Program-made: the position numbers and the translations under genes | The notes under the pieces: model-generated | What the model was told of the DNA's origin: nothing | Database searches by the model: none | Seen by the model: the letters and a program-made list of their open reading frames with translations, nothing else | Shown: positions 7,901 through 17,216 of the stretch, in pieces | Numbering within the stretch: the stretch's first letter is position 1 | Layout: each line of letters begins with the position of its first letter | From: Myxococcales bacterium | Lineage (GTDB): Bacteria > Myxococcota_A > Polyangia > Haliangiales > Haliangiaceae | Length of the DNA: 45,051 nt | Assembly (NCBI GenBank): GCA_016794525.1 | Contig: JAEUJY010000089.1 | Coordinates: forward strand, 1 to 45,051 | Direction: 5' to 3'

Positions 7901-7928
7901 TTGACACATCGCGTTAGCGGGATAATGC
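7901..7928 (+). promoter_or_regulatory. Sigma-70-like promoter of the TetR gene
   Basis: A perfect -35 TTGACA lies at 7901-7906. The -10 is either GATAAT (7921-7926, five of six matches but a short 14-bp spacer) or TAATGC (7923-7928, 16-bp spacer). A transcript would start at about 7935, next to the ATG at 7937, so the mRNA may be nearly leaderless. Confidence 0.5.
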
Positions 7929-7936
7929 TACGCGTC

Positions 7937-8551
7937 ATGATGAACGCTCACGATCGCAAGCGGCAGGAACGAGAAGCCCGTCGGCACCGTATCCAGGACG
8001 CAGCGCGCCCGGTGTTCTTCGAGCGCGGGTTCGCCCGCGCCTCGATCGAAGACATCGCCAAGCAGGCGCAGCTCTCGGTCGGCGCTATCTACCTGTATTT
8101 CAAGTCGAAGGAGGACCTGTACCTGTCGATCCTCGAGCGCAGCCTGCGGGCGCTCGGCGAGTCGCTGGACAAGGCCAACGACCCCCGCACGGCGTGGGAT
8201 CAGCTGGCGGCCTGGGCCGCGGCCGAGCCCGAGTGCGCCCGGGCGCTGGCCATGGTCGCGCGCCCCGAGCTGCGGGCGACGCTGACTCAGGAGGTCGCCG
8301 ACGGCCTGGCCGTGGCGATCCACCAGGTCCGCTCGGCGCTCATCGCCAGCGTGACGCGCGCCGTCAACAGCCGGGCCTACCGCTCGTGCGACGCCGGCGC
8401 GGTCGGTGAGACGCTGTGGGCCACGTTCCTGGGCGCCACCGCGGTCGCGGCGGCCGCCGGCAACGTCGGCGGCTCGGCGCCGGTCGCGAGCGACCTGTTC
8501 GCGGTGATCGACGGCAGCCTGCGCCAGAACTCGGTCCGCGCGGCGGCCTGA
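7937..8551 (+). CDS. TetR/AcrR family transcriptional regulator
   Basis: Residues about 18-65 form a typical TetR DNA-binding domain: RIQDAARPVFFERGF, ASIEDIAKQAQLSVGAIYLYF, KSKEDLYLSIL. The rest (about 140 residues) is a helical ligand-binding and dimer domain with no recognisable ligand signature. The start is the ATG at 7937, giving 204 residues. The ATG at 7940 is equally possible, and the ATG at 7925 lies inside the -10 region. It is divergent from the VWA gene and convergent with the Cys-rich exported protein, only 8 bp apart. Its targets may include itself and the VWA gene. Confidence 0.9.
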   Translation: MMNAHDRKRQEREARRHRIQDAARPVFFERGFARASIEDIAKQAQLSVGAIYLYFKSKEDLYLSILERSLRALGESLDKANDPRTAWDQLAAWAAAEPECARALAMVARPELRATLTQEVADGLAVAIHQVRSALIASVTRAVNSRAYRSCDAGAVGETLWATFLGATAVAAAAGNVGGSAPVASDLFAVIDGSLRQNSVRAAA

Positions 8552-8559
8552 TCTCGATA

Positions 8560-9129
8560 CTACTCCCCGCCCGGCGCCGGCTGGCTGAGCCCCGCGGCCG
8601 GTGGCGGCGGTGGCGGCGGTGGCGGCGCAAAGGTGCCCCCGCCCGGCACGAGGTCGTCCGCGGTGGGCGCCTCGTCGGTGCGTACCAGGCACGTGGTCAT
8701 CCGCCGCCCATCGCGGCATGGCCCGATCCGGTACAGCATGCCGTCGATGGCGATCAGCACGCGCCCCGGCCGGCGGATGACGTTGCGGACGAGCGCGGTG
8801 CGCGTGGTCGTGACCCCGACCGGCTGTGCCGCCGCCACGGCGCGCGGATCGACCAGCACGAGGTTGGCCGAGCCCACCATCGACCCCGCCTGGGGCCGCC
8901 AGGTCGAGCCGGTCAGCAGCCGGATCAGGCGGGCGCCCCGCGCGCGCCCGAGCAGCGCCGGCTGCGCGCGGACGTAGACGTCGGCCAGCGGCCCTGGCTC
9001 CGGCGGCATCATGTGATCGTACTTGCTGCACGGCCCGCAGCACGGGCACGCCTCCGCGGCCGGCGCCGTCGCGACCGCGGTCACGACGACGATCCCCAGG
9101 GCGATCCACCAGGCCAAGCGCTGCGTCAT
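8560..9129 (-). CDS. Exported Cys-rich hypothetical protein with poly-Pro tail
   Basis: This 189-residue protein has a signal peptide (about residues 1-27, ending APAAEA). The mature N-terminus starts at once with a CPCCGPC cluster (residues 28-34), a candidate metal site or redox cluster. A conserved-looking globular middle follows (GSMVGSANLVLVDPRAV, RPGRVLIAIDGMLYRIG) with two more cysteines, then a Pro-rich C-terminal tail with ten consecutive prolines. No family is recognised. The signal peptide and Cys cluster suggest a periplasmic protein, possibly metal-binding. It lies 34 bp downstream of the FadL-like gene region, on the same strand. Confidence 0.6.
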   Translation of the reverse strand: MTQRLAWWIALGIVVVTAVATAPAAEACPCCGPCSKYDHMMPPEPGPLADVYVRAQPALLGRARGARLIRLLTGSTWRPQAGSMVGSANLVLVDPRAVAAAQPVGVTTTRTALVRNVIRRPGRVLIAIDGMLYRIGPCRDGRRMTTCLVRTDEAPTADDLVPGGGTFAPPPPPPPPPAAGLSQPAPGGE

Positions 9130-9163
9130 GGGCGGTGTCGACGCGCGAGCGCGCTGGTTCGAT

Positions 9164-10519
9164 CTACAGCGACCGCGACAGGCCGAGGCCGGCGACGATC
9201 CACGACGCGCGGTAGTCGCCCCAGTTGACGAACGTGGTCAACGGCATCGCCGAGGTGTCGCGGATCGGGTTGACCTGCGGCGCCTTGCCGACCGTGGGAT
9301 CGACCGTCCGCTCCCCCATCGTCGCGAACGCGAACACCAGGTCGACGTCCCAGCCCTTCACCGGGTAGCCGAGGCCCGCGCCGATCAGGTGCTTGGCACC
9401 GTCGATGGTGAGCACCGACAGGTACTCGGTCGGTGACGCCTCGGTCTCGTACGCGTAGCCGGCGCGCACCGTCAGCGGCGTGCCCTTGGCGGGCTGGCCT
9501 TCGACGCCGAGCGACACCGCGTAGGTGTCCTTGAAGTTGCGCGGCAGGTGGATCGGGCCGAACTCGTACGTGCCGACGCCGGGGGCGTTGGTGATGCGCA
9601 CGTCCTTGGGCACGATCAGGATCTCCTCGTGGGTCGACCAGCGCTCGACGTCGAGCGCCGCCTCGATCCGCCACCGCCCGGGCCGGACCTCGACGCCGGC
9701 GCGGATCGACGCCGGCAGGTCGAGCGAGATGTCGGCGCGGTCGCCCTCCACCGCGGCGCCGTTGAAGAAGCCCGACGACGGCAGCCGCGACGACAGCGTG
9801 CCCTCGCCGCGCACCGCGACCGGCAGCTGCAGCGCGACGCCGACGGTGACCTTGTCGGTGGCGTCGAGCTGCACGCCGATCGAGCCCGACGGCTGGAAGT
9901 AGCTCTGCTGCTCGATGCGGTTGAGCGAGTCGAACTCGGGATCCTCGGGCGCGCAGACGGTCTGGCCGGGGCACCCCGACAGGACGATGTCCGAGGTCAG
10001 CGCGACGATGTGATCCTGCACGGTCGCGCCCAGCCGCAGCCGGCCGAGGTCCACGGCGACGCCGAAGCCGATCGTCGCGATGATCGACCTCGACATGTCG
10101 ACCGACGAGTAGCGCTGCGCGCCGTCGGCGTCGAACTTCGCGAGGCCGGCGTACGGCGCCCACACGCCGCCGCCGATCACCACCTTGGCGCCGACCCGCT
10201 TGGCGAAGCCGATCGATGGCACCGGCAGGCCCGGAGCCTGGTTGGAGACGGTGCCCGCGTCGTTACCGCCGGAGTCGATGCGGTGGTAGTCGGCCGACTG
10301 GTGGACGAAGCCCGCGTCGCCGACGAAGCCCCACTGCCGCAGGTGGGCCAGGCCGGCCGGGTTGAACCACAGCGCCGAGGCGTCGTCGGCGCCGGCGACG
10401 AACGCGCCGGCGCGACCGGTCGGCCGGACGCCGCGGGTCGACAGGTACATGCCGCCCGCGGAGGCGACGGAGGGGACGAGGATCGCCGCGACGGCGGCGG
10501 CGAGGGTCAGGCGGGGCAT
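9164..10519 (-). CDS. FadL/OmpP1-type outer membrane transporter
   Basis: The ATG at 10519 gives 451 residues with a signal peptide (MPRLTLAAAVAAILVPSVASAGG). The mature N-terminus matches the FadL/TodX family, whose N-terminal hatch plugs the 14-strand barrel: RPTGRAGAFVAGADDASALWFNPAGLA. The rest is a series of amphipathic strands (LPASIRAGVEVRPGRWRIEA, ERWSTHEEILIVPKDV), as in outer membrane channels for long-chain fatty acids and other hydrophobic compounds. It starts 17 bp after the stop of the 1124-residue lipoprotein gene, so the two form an operon. The substrate cannot be told. Confidence 0.8.
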   Translation of the reverse strand: MPRLTLAAAVAAILVPSVASAGGMYLSTRGVRPTGRAGAFVAGADDASALWFNPAGLAHLRQWGFVGDAGFVHQSADYHRIDSGGNDAGTVSNQAPGLPVPSIGFAKRVGAKVVIGGGVWAPYAGLAKFDADGAQRYSSVDMSRSIIATIGFGVAVDLGRLRLGATVQDHIVALTSDIVLSGCPGQTVCAPEDPEFDSLNRIEQQSYFQPSGSIGVQLDATDKVTVGVALQLPVAVRGEGTLSSRLPSSGFFNGAAVEGDRADISLDLPASIRAGVEVRPGRWRIEAALDVERWSTHEEILIVPKDVRITNAPGVGTYEFGPIHLPRNFKDTYAVSLGVEGQPAKGTPLTVRAGYAYETEASPTEYLSVLTIDGAKHLIGAGLGYPVKGWDVDLVFAFATMGERTVDPTVGKAPQVNPIRDTSAMPLTTFVNWGDYRASWIVAGLGLSRSL

Positions 10520-10536
10520 GGGGCTGGGCACTCGGC

Positions 10537-13500
10537 TCACGGGAGATTGCGCGACTTGATGATGGCGATGAACTTGCGGAGGCCGCGCTTCTCCTCGTCG
10601 AGGAAGTCGGCGACGCCGCCCAGGATCGAGGCGTAGTCCTCGGCGGTCAACCGCTCGCCGAGGTCGTCGTACGGCCGGGCCCGCAGCACCTCGGTCAGGC
10701 CGTCGATCAGATCGCCGACCGCGGTGCGGCCCGGGCGATCCTCGCTGTACAGGTTGACCATGATCCGCGCCAGCGCGCGGTTGTCGTCGGCGCCGCGCGC
10801 GCGCTTGACGAACTCGAGGTGGGCCTCGAGCCAGCCCTTGTCGGCGGCGATCGACTGCCCGAGGATGTTGGCGATCGGCACCAGGTCGGCGTCGTCGAGC
10901 GCGAGCTGCGCGACGTCGGCGATCGCGGTCAACGCGGCGACGAACTGCTCGTTGGCCTGGGCCTCGCTGACCAGGTACTGCAGCACCTTGTCGAGCTGGA
11001 CCCGGGTCTCGGGCGACGCCTGCAGCGACACGATGAAGTCGGCCGCGCCGGCGAACACCGGCGACACCACCAGGTCGTGCATGTCGGTCGGCAGATCGGT
11101 CGACAGCCAGCGCGCGCGATCGTTGGCGGCGTCGTGGAACGCGATCCGCTGCTGCGCCAGCTCGAGGCCGGCGTCGAGCACGCCGCGCACCCGCGGGTTC
11201 TTCCACCGCCAGCCGACGCTCGGCACGTCGGCGGCGCGCAGGAGCGTGTCGACCAGCTCGCTGACCGACTCGCCCCAGGCCGCGCCCTCGGCGCCGGCCG
11301 CGCCCAGCCGCGCCTGCTTGCCGCGGTAGGCGTCGGCCAGCAGGTGCCACGGCGACAGCTGCGCGACCGCGCGGCCGTCGGCGGTCGTGGTGGTGGTGCG
11401 GCCCTGGCGATCGGCGAGCCCGGCCTGCGGCGTCAGGATGTACTGCACCGCGCCGCGCAGGATCGTCGGGTAGGTCTTGCCGCGGACGGTGACGCGGTTG
11501 AGCGTCGGCGCGGTCGCGACCAGCGTCTGCATGAACGAGCCGTCGGCGAGGATGTCGGCGATCAGCTCCTCGTACTTCATCGCGCCCGAGCCCCAGACGT
11601 AGCCGGGCGAGGCCGGCGAGGCCGACTGGTGGTTGGTCGAGTTGCGGGTCGCCCAGTGCTTGTGCAGCACCGACAGCAGGTCGACCAGCAGCTGCTCGGC
11701 GTTCTGATCGGCGAACGCCTGCACGACCGGGCGCATCTGCGCGTAGAAGCCGTCCTTCTCCAGCACCGGCAGCGTGCCGGCGTGCTGCGACTGGTAGAGG
11801 TCGCCCTCCCGGTCGCGCAGCGGATCGATGATGTTGGTCAGGTACGCCGGCGTCGGGTTCAGGAACAGCACCCGGTTGAGCGCCTCGGGCGTCGGGTGGC
11901 TGCGCATGCCGGCGATGCCGACGGTGTCCTCGAGGAAGCCGTCACCCCCGAACAGGTCGATCGAGGTCGAGACCACCCCGCCCCACTGGTAGTTGAAGTT
12001 GGCCTTGGGCCGCGGCCGCCGGCCCTGGCTGACGCAGCCCTCGGGGGTCGCGGCGGTGGTGGTCCCGTCGAACTCGCCGGCGTCGGTCTCGCACAGGTAC
12101 TGGCCGCTGGCGTTCTTCGCGTAGGCCATCGACTGCAGGTAGAACAGCGCGAGGTTGTCGACCCGGAACAGCGCGCACTCGCTGTAGGTGCCGAGCGTGA
12201 TGCCGATGAACGGGTCGACGACGCGCGCGTTGTTCTTGTTGCAGGCGCGGGCGCCGTTCGAGTCGGCGATCAGGTGCAGGAACCGCTGGAACACCGAGCG
12301 GTCGTAGTTGGAGTCGTTGCGGGTGCGATCGACCAGCGTGCTGAAGCTGCCGGTCACCGCCTGGGTGGTCGGGTTGATGTCGAAGCGGTCCTTGTAGACC
12401 ATCAGGTTGCGGAAGCGCGCGCCGAGCTGCGCGACCTCGGGCTTCTCGAGCGCGGCCATCAGCGCGGTGAACAGCGCCGGGTTGCCGGTGATCTGGCGCA
12501 GCACCGGGATCAGGTCGTCCCACAGCGGCGCGTCGGCGGCGACCACCGCCTCGGGGTGGTTGTCGCCCTTGCGGAACGCGACGATCACCGCCTCGGCCAG
12601 CCGGGCCAGCTCGGCCTCGTGGTTGCCGACGAGATCGCGGCCGAGCGCGAGCGTGTCGAGGATGTTGGGATCGCGCAGGAGCTGGGTGAAGCCGTAGCCG
12701 AGGTCGAGCAGCGGCGACTGCGCGGTGTCGTAGCCGCGGTAGGTCAGCGTCTCGCCGTTGGCGAAGGTCTTGGTCGCGCTCTGGCGCGCGCCGACCAGCG
12801 CCGAGGCGCCGCGCAGGAGGTCGAGCGCGGTGCCCTTGCCGGGGTCGAACAGCGCGAGGCCGTCGCGCGCCAGCGCCGCCAGCACCGTCGAGTCCAGGTC
12901 GACGTAGCGGTAGACCGGCGCGCCGCCCGAGGACGCCAGCGCGCGGCCGGCCGGATCGCGGTTGGGCCACGGGGTCGCGACGTCGCCGTCGGGCACGTCG
13001 AACGGCGTCGGGGCGTCGATCGCCGCGCCGGTGGCGTCGACGAACCGGCCGATCGCGTCGACGTCGGCGGCGCCGTCGTTGTTGAGGTCGACGAACGGCG
13101 GCGCGATCGTCGCGACCTGGGCCACGCCGCGGGCGTCGCGCAGGGTCAGCGGCGCCGAGGCCGACGTCCCGAGCAGCGCGCGCTCGCGCAGGAGGAAGTC
13201 GAGCGCGATCGCCAGCGTGCGGTTGCGATCGGCGGGGTTGGCGTCGGGGCGCGCCGCGCGCAGCGTCGCGCCCAGCGCGTCGATCAGGTGCTGCCACTCG
13301 CCGCGGGCGCTACCGCCCTCGGTGATCGCGGTGGTCAGCGTCAAGAGCAGCTCGTTGAGCTCGGGGTAGCTCATGAAGGCGCGCACCGCGCCCAGCGCCG
13401 GGCGCAGCGGCCGGTAGCCGATGCGGTGGCCGAGCCGCTCGAGCGCGGTGACCGTCGCCGGATCGTCCTTCATCAGCCGCAGCATCCCGATCAGCGCGTC

Positions 13501-13911
13501 GACCGCGCGATCGGTGGTGGCGTCGTCGTACAGCGCCAGGAAGTCGTTCTTGGTCAGGTACGCCTGCAGGTCCCCGAGGAAGCTGTCGGGGAAGATCGCG
13601 TCGGTCGCGGTGATCAGCCGATCGCGCTCGACCAGGAGCGCCTTCATGCGCGGCGTCGCGCTGTCGGGCGCGGCCAGGCCTTGCCGGCAGATGTCGCGGT
13701 AGGCGTCGCCCCGCACGTCGGTGGTGCCGCCGTCGGCGAGGTCGTCGGCGTACGCGTACCGCTTGCACACCAGCGTCAGCACGGTCGTGCCGAACGTGCC
13801 GGTGTCGTCGGACGTCCGGCTGGTGTCGAGCGGGTTGGTGCAGCCCGCCGCCACCAATGCGGCGGTGGTGGCGGCGGCGATGACGCGGGTGGTCAAGCTT
13901 CGGCGCGGCAT
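10537..13911 (-). CDS. Very large lipoprotein of unknown function
   Basis: The ATG at 13911 gives 1124 residues with a lipoprotein signal ending LVAAGC. A ribosome site (GGAG followed by ATCTC) lies just before the ATG, which favours it over the GTG at 13941. The body is mostly helical with repeated segments such as LRLMKDDPATVTALERLGHRIGY. One calcium-loop-like motif (DLNNDGAADVDAIG) resembles a dockerin or FG-GAP-type EF-hand. Several cysteines in the middle (about residues 555-640) could form disulfides. No known domain is recognised. It is co-transcribed with a FadL-like porin, so it may act with that channel at the outer membrane. Confidence 0.7.
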   Translation of the reverse strand: MPRRSLTTRVIAAATTAALVAAGCTNPLDTSRTSDDTGTFGTTVLTLVCKRYAYADDLADGGTTDVRGDAYRDICRQGLAAPDSATPRMKALLVERDRLITATDAIFPDSFLGDLQAYLTKNDFLALYDDATTDRAVDALIGMLRLMKDDPATVTALERLGHRIGYRPLRPALGAVRAFMSYPELNELLLTLTTAITEGGSARGEWQHLIDALGATLRAARPDANPADRNRTLAIALDFLLRERALLGTSASAPLTLRDARGVAQVATIAPPFVDLNNDGAADVDAIGRFVDATGAAIDAPTPFDVPDGDVATPWPNRDPAGRALASSGGAPVYRYVDLDSTVLAALARDGLALFDPGKGTALDLLRGASALVGARQSATKTFANGETLTYRGYDTAQSPLLDLGYGFTQLLRDPNILDTLALGRDLVGNHEAELARLAEAVIVAFRKGDNHPEAVVAADAPLWDDLIPVLRQITGNPALFTALMAALEKPEVAQLGARFRNLMVYKDRFDINPTTQAVTGSFSTLVDRTRNDSNYDRSVFQRFLHLIADSNGARACNKNNARVVDPFIGITLGTYSECALFRVDNLALFYLQSMAYAKNASGQYLCETDAGEFDGTTTAATPEGCVSQGRRPRPKANFNYQWGGVVSTSIDLFGGDGFLEDTVGIAGMRSHPTPEALNRVLFLNPTPAYLTNIIDPLRDREGDLYQSQHAGTLPVLEKDGFYAQMRPVVQAFADQNAEQLLVDLLSVLHKHWATRNSTNHQSASPASPGYVWGSGAMKYEELIADILADGSFMQTLVATAPTLNRVTVRGKTYPTILRGAVQYILTPQAGLADRQGRTTTTTADGRAVAQLSPWHLLADAYRGKQARLGAAGAEGAAWGESVSELVDTLLRAADVPSVGWRWKNPRVRGVLDAGLELAQQRIAFHDAANDRARWLSTDLPTDMHDLVVSPVFAGAADFIVSLQASPETRVQLDKVLQYLVSEAQANEQFVAALTAIADVAQLALDDADLVPIANILGQSIAADKGWLEAHLEFVKRARGADDNRALARIMVNLYSEDRPGRTAVGDLIDGLTEVLRARPYDDLGERLTAEDYASILGGVADFLDEEKRGLRKFIAIIKSRNLP

Positions 13912-13956
13912 GAGATCTCCTACCGGCCCCGGCGGGGCCACGTCACGGAACGATCG

Positions 13957-13986
13957 AGGCTATGCGCGCTACTGACCTCGGGTCAA
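13957..13986 (-). promoter_or_regulatory. Promoter and inverted repeat of the lipoprotein-FadL operon
   Basis: On the minus strand TTGACC (13981-13986) and TAGCCT (13957-13962) are separated by 18 bp, giving a plausible sigma-70 promoter. The inverted repeat TGACC-TCG-GGTCA at 13973-13985 overlaps the -35 and could be an operator. Unlike many genes here, this one has a leader of about 40 nt and a Shine-Dalgarno site. Confidence 0.45.
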
Positions 13987-14121
13987 TCACACTCGTCGCG
14001 CCGGATCGCGCGGCGTGACGTGCTGCGCCGTAACGATGGTGGGCGCCCTCACAAACCGCCACGTCGTTGATTTCTTACAGAATGCCGAAGCCGCGGGCGC
14101 CGTCCTACCTGCGTGCCGACC

Positions 14122-15363
14122 ATGACCGACCTCGCCGCGTTGCCCTATCGGCTGGGCGCCTGCGTCGGCAGCGGCGGCGGTGGCGAGGTGTTCGCGGCCT
14201 GGGACGGGGACGATCGGCGGGTCGCGCTGAAGGTCGCGTTCGGCGCCGACGATCAGACCGCGGCGCGGTTCGCCCGCGAGATCGCCAACGCCGGACTGCT
14301 GCCGCCGCGCTTCTTCCCGCGCGTCCACGATCACGGGCGGCTCGCCGACGGTCGGCCGTGGCTGGCGATGGAGTGGCTGGGCGGCGGCACGCTCGGACAG
14401 CGGCTCGACGCGGCGCCGTGGTCGGTGGCGGCGACCGCCGAGATCGGCGCGGCGGTCGCGCGCGCCCTGGCCGCGGCCCACGCGGTCGGCGTCGTGCACC
14501 GCGACGTCAAGCCCGACAACGTCATGTTCCGCGCCGACGGCGCGGTCGTGCTGGTCGACCTCGGGCTGGCCCGCGCCGACGACGATCCGGCGTCGAGCGC
14601 GACCCGCTGCGCCGGCACCCCGGTGGCGATGGCGCCCGAGCAGGTGCTCGGCGAGGCCATCACGCCGGCGACCGATCTGTACGCGCTGGGCGCGCTCCTC
14701 TACCGCCTGCGCGCCGGCCGCGATCCGTTCGCCGGCAGCGCGCTCGAGGTGCAGCTCGCCCACCTCGGCCAGACGCCGGCGCCGCTGCCGGTGTCCGCCG
14801 AGCCCGGCGCGGCCGCGCTGGCGGCGCTGATCGGCGAGCTCCTGCGCAAGCGACCGGGCGATCGGCCGGCGAGCGCCGCCGCGGTGGCCGCGCGACTGCG
14901 CGCGCTGGCGCCGCGCCGCGGGCTGGCACGGCTGGGTCGCGTGGCGGTGGCGCTGGCCGCGCTCGCCACGCTGTCGCTGGCGCCGGCCCGTGACGCCGCG
15001 CTGGCGCCGGCCGCGCCGGTGGCGATCCGCCCGGCGGTGCCGCGCCCGAACCAGCCGTGGGTGATGACCGACGCGGGCGACTACACGCTGCGCGCCAGCT
15101 GGAGCGCCGCGGCGCGCGCCGGCGGCACGCTGCGGGTGACCGTCGAGCTGTGGGACGCCGACGGCCGCCCGCTCGGCCTCGGCGCCACCGCTGGCGCGCT
15201 GCGCGATCCGACCGGCCAGGTCACCGCCCTCGCCGGCCGCGCGCTGGGCTCGCTCGAGCTGCCGCTGCGCAAGGCCGGCGACTACGTGCTGACGGTGTTC
15301 GCGCCCGACGGCGACCTGACGATGGCGGTCACCATCCCGGTCGGCCACCGCCCGAACTCGTGA
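14122..15363 (+). CDS. Transmembrane Ser/Thr protein kinase with small extracytoplasmic domain
   Basis: This 413-residue eukaryote-like kinase (start ATG 14122; GTG 14113 possible) has the glycine loop GSGGGGEVFAAWD, the ATP-anchoring Lys37 in VALK, the catalytic loop HRDVKPDN (Asp128), and APEQ followed by TDLYALGALLY. The metal-binding DFG motif reads DLG (Asp146), a common bacterial variant, so activity is expected. A transmembrane segment near residues 270-290 is followed by about 115 residues of beta-sandwich character (DYTLRASWSAAARAGGTLRV, LPLRKAGDYVLTVFAPDG). This is a likely periplasmic sensor domain. It is divergent from the large lipoprotein operon across a 210-bp gap. Confidence 0.85.
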   Translation: MTDLAALPYRLGACVGSGGGGEVFAAWDGDDRRVALKVAFGADDQTAARFAREIANAGLLPPRFFPRVHDHGRLADGRPWLAMEWLGGGTLGQRLDAAPWSVAATAEIGAAVARALAAAHAVGVVHRDVKPDNVMFRADGAVVLVDLGLARADDDPASSATRCAGTPVAMAPEQVLGEAITPATDLYALGALLYRLRAGRDPFAGSALEVQLAHLGQTPAPLPVSAEPGAAALAALIGELLRKRPGDRPASAAAVAARLRALAPRRGLARLGRVAVALAALATLSLAPARDAALAPAAPVAIRPAVPRPNQPWVMTDAGDYTLRASWSAAARAGGTLRVTVELWDADGRPLGLGATAGALRDPTGQVTALAGRALGSLELPLRKAGDYVLTVFAPDGDLTMAVTIPVGHRPNS

Positions 15364-15388
15364 CCGCGGCGGGAACGCCGCCTGGGAA

Positions 15389-16564
15389 TCAGTCGCCGCG
15401 ATCGGTGGTGATGGTCTCGGCGTCGGGGCAGCCGTCGGCGTCGCGGTAGCCGTCGCGATCCTCGGGCTGCGCCGGGCAGCGGTCGAAGCGATCCTCGATC
15501 CCGTCGCCGTCGTCGTCCAGATCGGGGCAGCCGTCCCAGTCGTCGTGGCCGTCGCGATCCTCGCGCTCGGTCCAGCACGCGTCCTGGCCGTCGCGCACGC
15601 CGTCGCCGTCGCGATCGTGGATCGGATCCTGGTGGAACGTCAGCTGCGCGATCAGCCGGTAGCCCGGCGAGCCGACCTCGTCGCGGGTGAAGCCGCCGCC
15701 GCCGGCCAGCGCCACCGACCAGCAGTGGGCGACGTCGGCGCGCACGCCGACGCGCGCCTCGGCCGGCGACGGTCCGCGCGCGCCCTTGCCGGCGTCGTCG
15801 CCGAGCGCCGCCTCGACCTCGACCATCGCCCACGCGCGATCGCCGCCGCCGAACTGCCGGCCCAGCGGCGCCAGCCGCACCGCGGCGCCGAGCGACGCGG
15901 TCAGCTCGTTGCCGTGCGGGCGCGCCGGCGACAGCAGCACGACCTCCTCGGTGCGCAGCCGCAGCCCGGCGCCGCCGGTGATCGCGACGTCGGCGGTGCG
16001 GTAGCCGGCGCGCAGCCCCCACGCCAGCACCGGGCCGGCCTCGCCGGCGAAGTCGCCGTCGTCGCCGGTGGGCAGGGTCAGCGCGACCGCCACCGCCGCG
16101 GCCAGGCCCGGCTCGCCGGGCGCGCCGACGACGCGGGCGCGGCCGTGCAGCCGCAGGTCGCCGAGCACCGCGCGCTGCAGCGCCGTCTCCGACAGGCCGA
16201 TGCCCGCGAGGCGATCGCCCCACTGCAGCGCCGCCGGCGCCGCCAGGCCCACCAGGTAACGCGCGCCGACGCCGCGCGCGACCGCGACCTCGGTGCCCCA
16301 GCGCAGGCGCACCGGCTCGGTCGACTCGGCGCCGGTCGACAGCGCGCGCAGCACGATCGGCCGCGACGCGATCCACGTCGACGAGGTCACGACCCAGCGC
16401 CCCGCCGCGGGGACGTCCGCGTCCTCGACGCCGATCCACAGCGCCGAGCCGGGCGCCGGCGTGAACCGCTCGACCGAGAACGCCGGCTTGCTCGCCGGCG
16501 CGATCTGCGCGGCGGCCGCGGTGGCGCTGCCGGCCAGCGCCGCGACGACGATCGCCGCCCTCAC
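15389..16564 (-). CDS. Outer membrane protein with thrombospondin type 3 calcium repeats
   Basis: The GTG at 16564 overlaps the stop of the upstream gene (GTGA) and gives 391 residues with a signal peptide (AAIVVAALAGSATAAAAQ). About 290 residues look like an outer membrane beta-barrel. The C-terminal 70 or so carry thrombospondin type 3 repeats with calcium loops: DRDGDGVRDGQDAC, DRDGHDDWDGCPD, DDDGDGIEDRFDRC, DRDGYRDADGCPD. In myxobacteria such repeats usually join a barrel to an OmpA peptidoglycan-binding domain. That domain is absent and the protein ends soon after the last repeat. It is the last gene of the pyrC-carA operon. Confidence 0.75.
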   Translation of the reverse strand: MRAAIVVAALAGSATAAAAQIAPASKPAFSVERFTPAPGSALWIGVEDADVPAAGRWVVTSSTWIASRPIVLRALSTGAESTEPVRLRWGTEVAVARGVGARYLVGLAAPAALQWGDRLAGIGLSETALQRAVLGDLRLHGRARVVGAPGEPGLAAAVAVALTLPTGDDGDFAGEAGPVLAWGLRAGYRTADVAITGGAGLRLRTEEVVLLSPARPHGNELTASLGAAVRLAPLGRQFGGGDRAWAMVEVEAALGDDAGKGARGPSPAEARVGVRADVAHCWSVALAGGGGFTRDEVGSPGYRLIAQLTFHQDPIHDRDGDGVRDGQDACWTEREDRDGHDDWDGCPDLDDDGDGIEDRFDRCPAQPEDRDGYRDADGCPDAETITTDRGD

Positions 16565-17216
16565 CGCTCGCCCAGGCCGCGCTCGTACAGCTTGGCCGGC
16601 GGCACGTGCCGGTAGCGCAGCACGCGGGCCCGCAGCTGCGCGGTGTGATCGAGCACCGCGCGGCGATCGCCGCCGGCCGCGCCGATCTTGCGGGCCTGAT
16701 CGACCAGCGCGTCGCGGGTGCCGCGCGGGTGGTACAGGATCGCGCGGCCGAACCACACCCGATCGGCGTAGCCGATCACGCGCAGCTCGGCCACCTCGCC
16801 GACCGCGACGCCGTGCAGCTCGCGCGGCTCGGTCACGCGGACGTGGGCGCCGCCCAGCAGGTCGAGCAGCTCGACCCAGCCAGCGCCGATCCGCTCGACC
16901 GACCACAGGCTGCGGTGCGAGGTCAGCCACGCGGCGATCGCCAGCGCACCGGCGTCGTCACCTGCGGCGCGGGCGGCGGCCAGCGCGTCGACCGCCACCG
17001 GCGCGGCGCGGCCGACGCCGACGTGCTCGAGCACGAACCACTCGACGAACGTCGCGCTCCAGGTCTCCCACAGGTCCTCCTCCTGGAAGACCTTGCCGCG
17101 GCGATCCTCGAACCGCTGACGCGCCGCCAGCACCGCGGCCTCGTCGCGGGTCCCGGCCGCCACCAGCCGATCGAACGTGTCGGCCAGGACCGCGGCGGCG
17201 CTGCCGTCGTCGACGG

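Noticed and set aside
10819-14070. A 1083-residue plus-strand frame antisense to the large lipoprotein
   Set aside because: Arg/Gly/Val-rich shadow typical of very GC-rich antisense reading; the lipoprotein has a signal, promoter and ribosome site.
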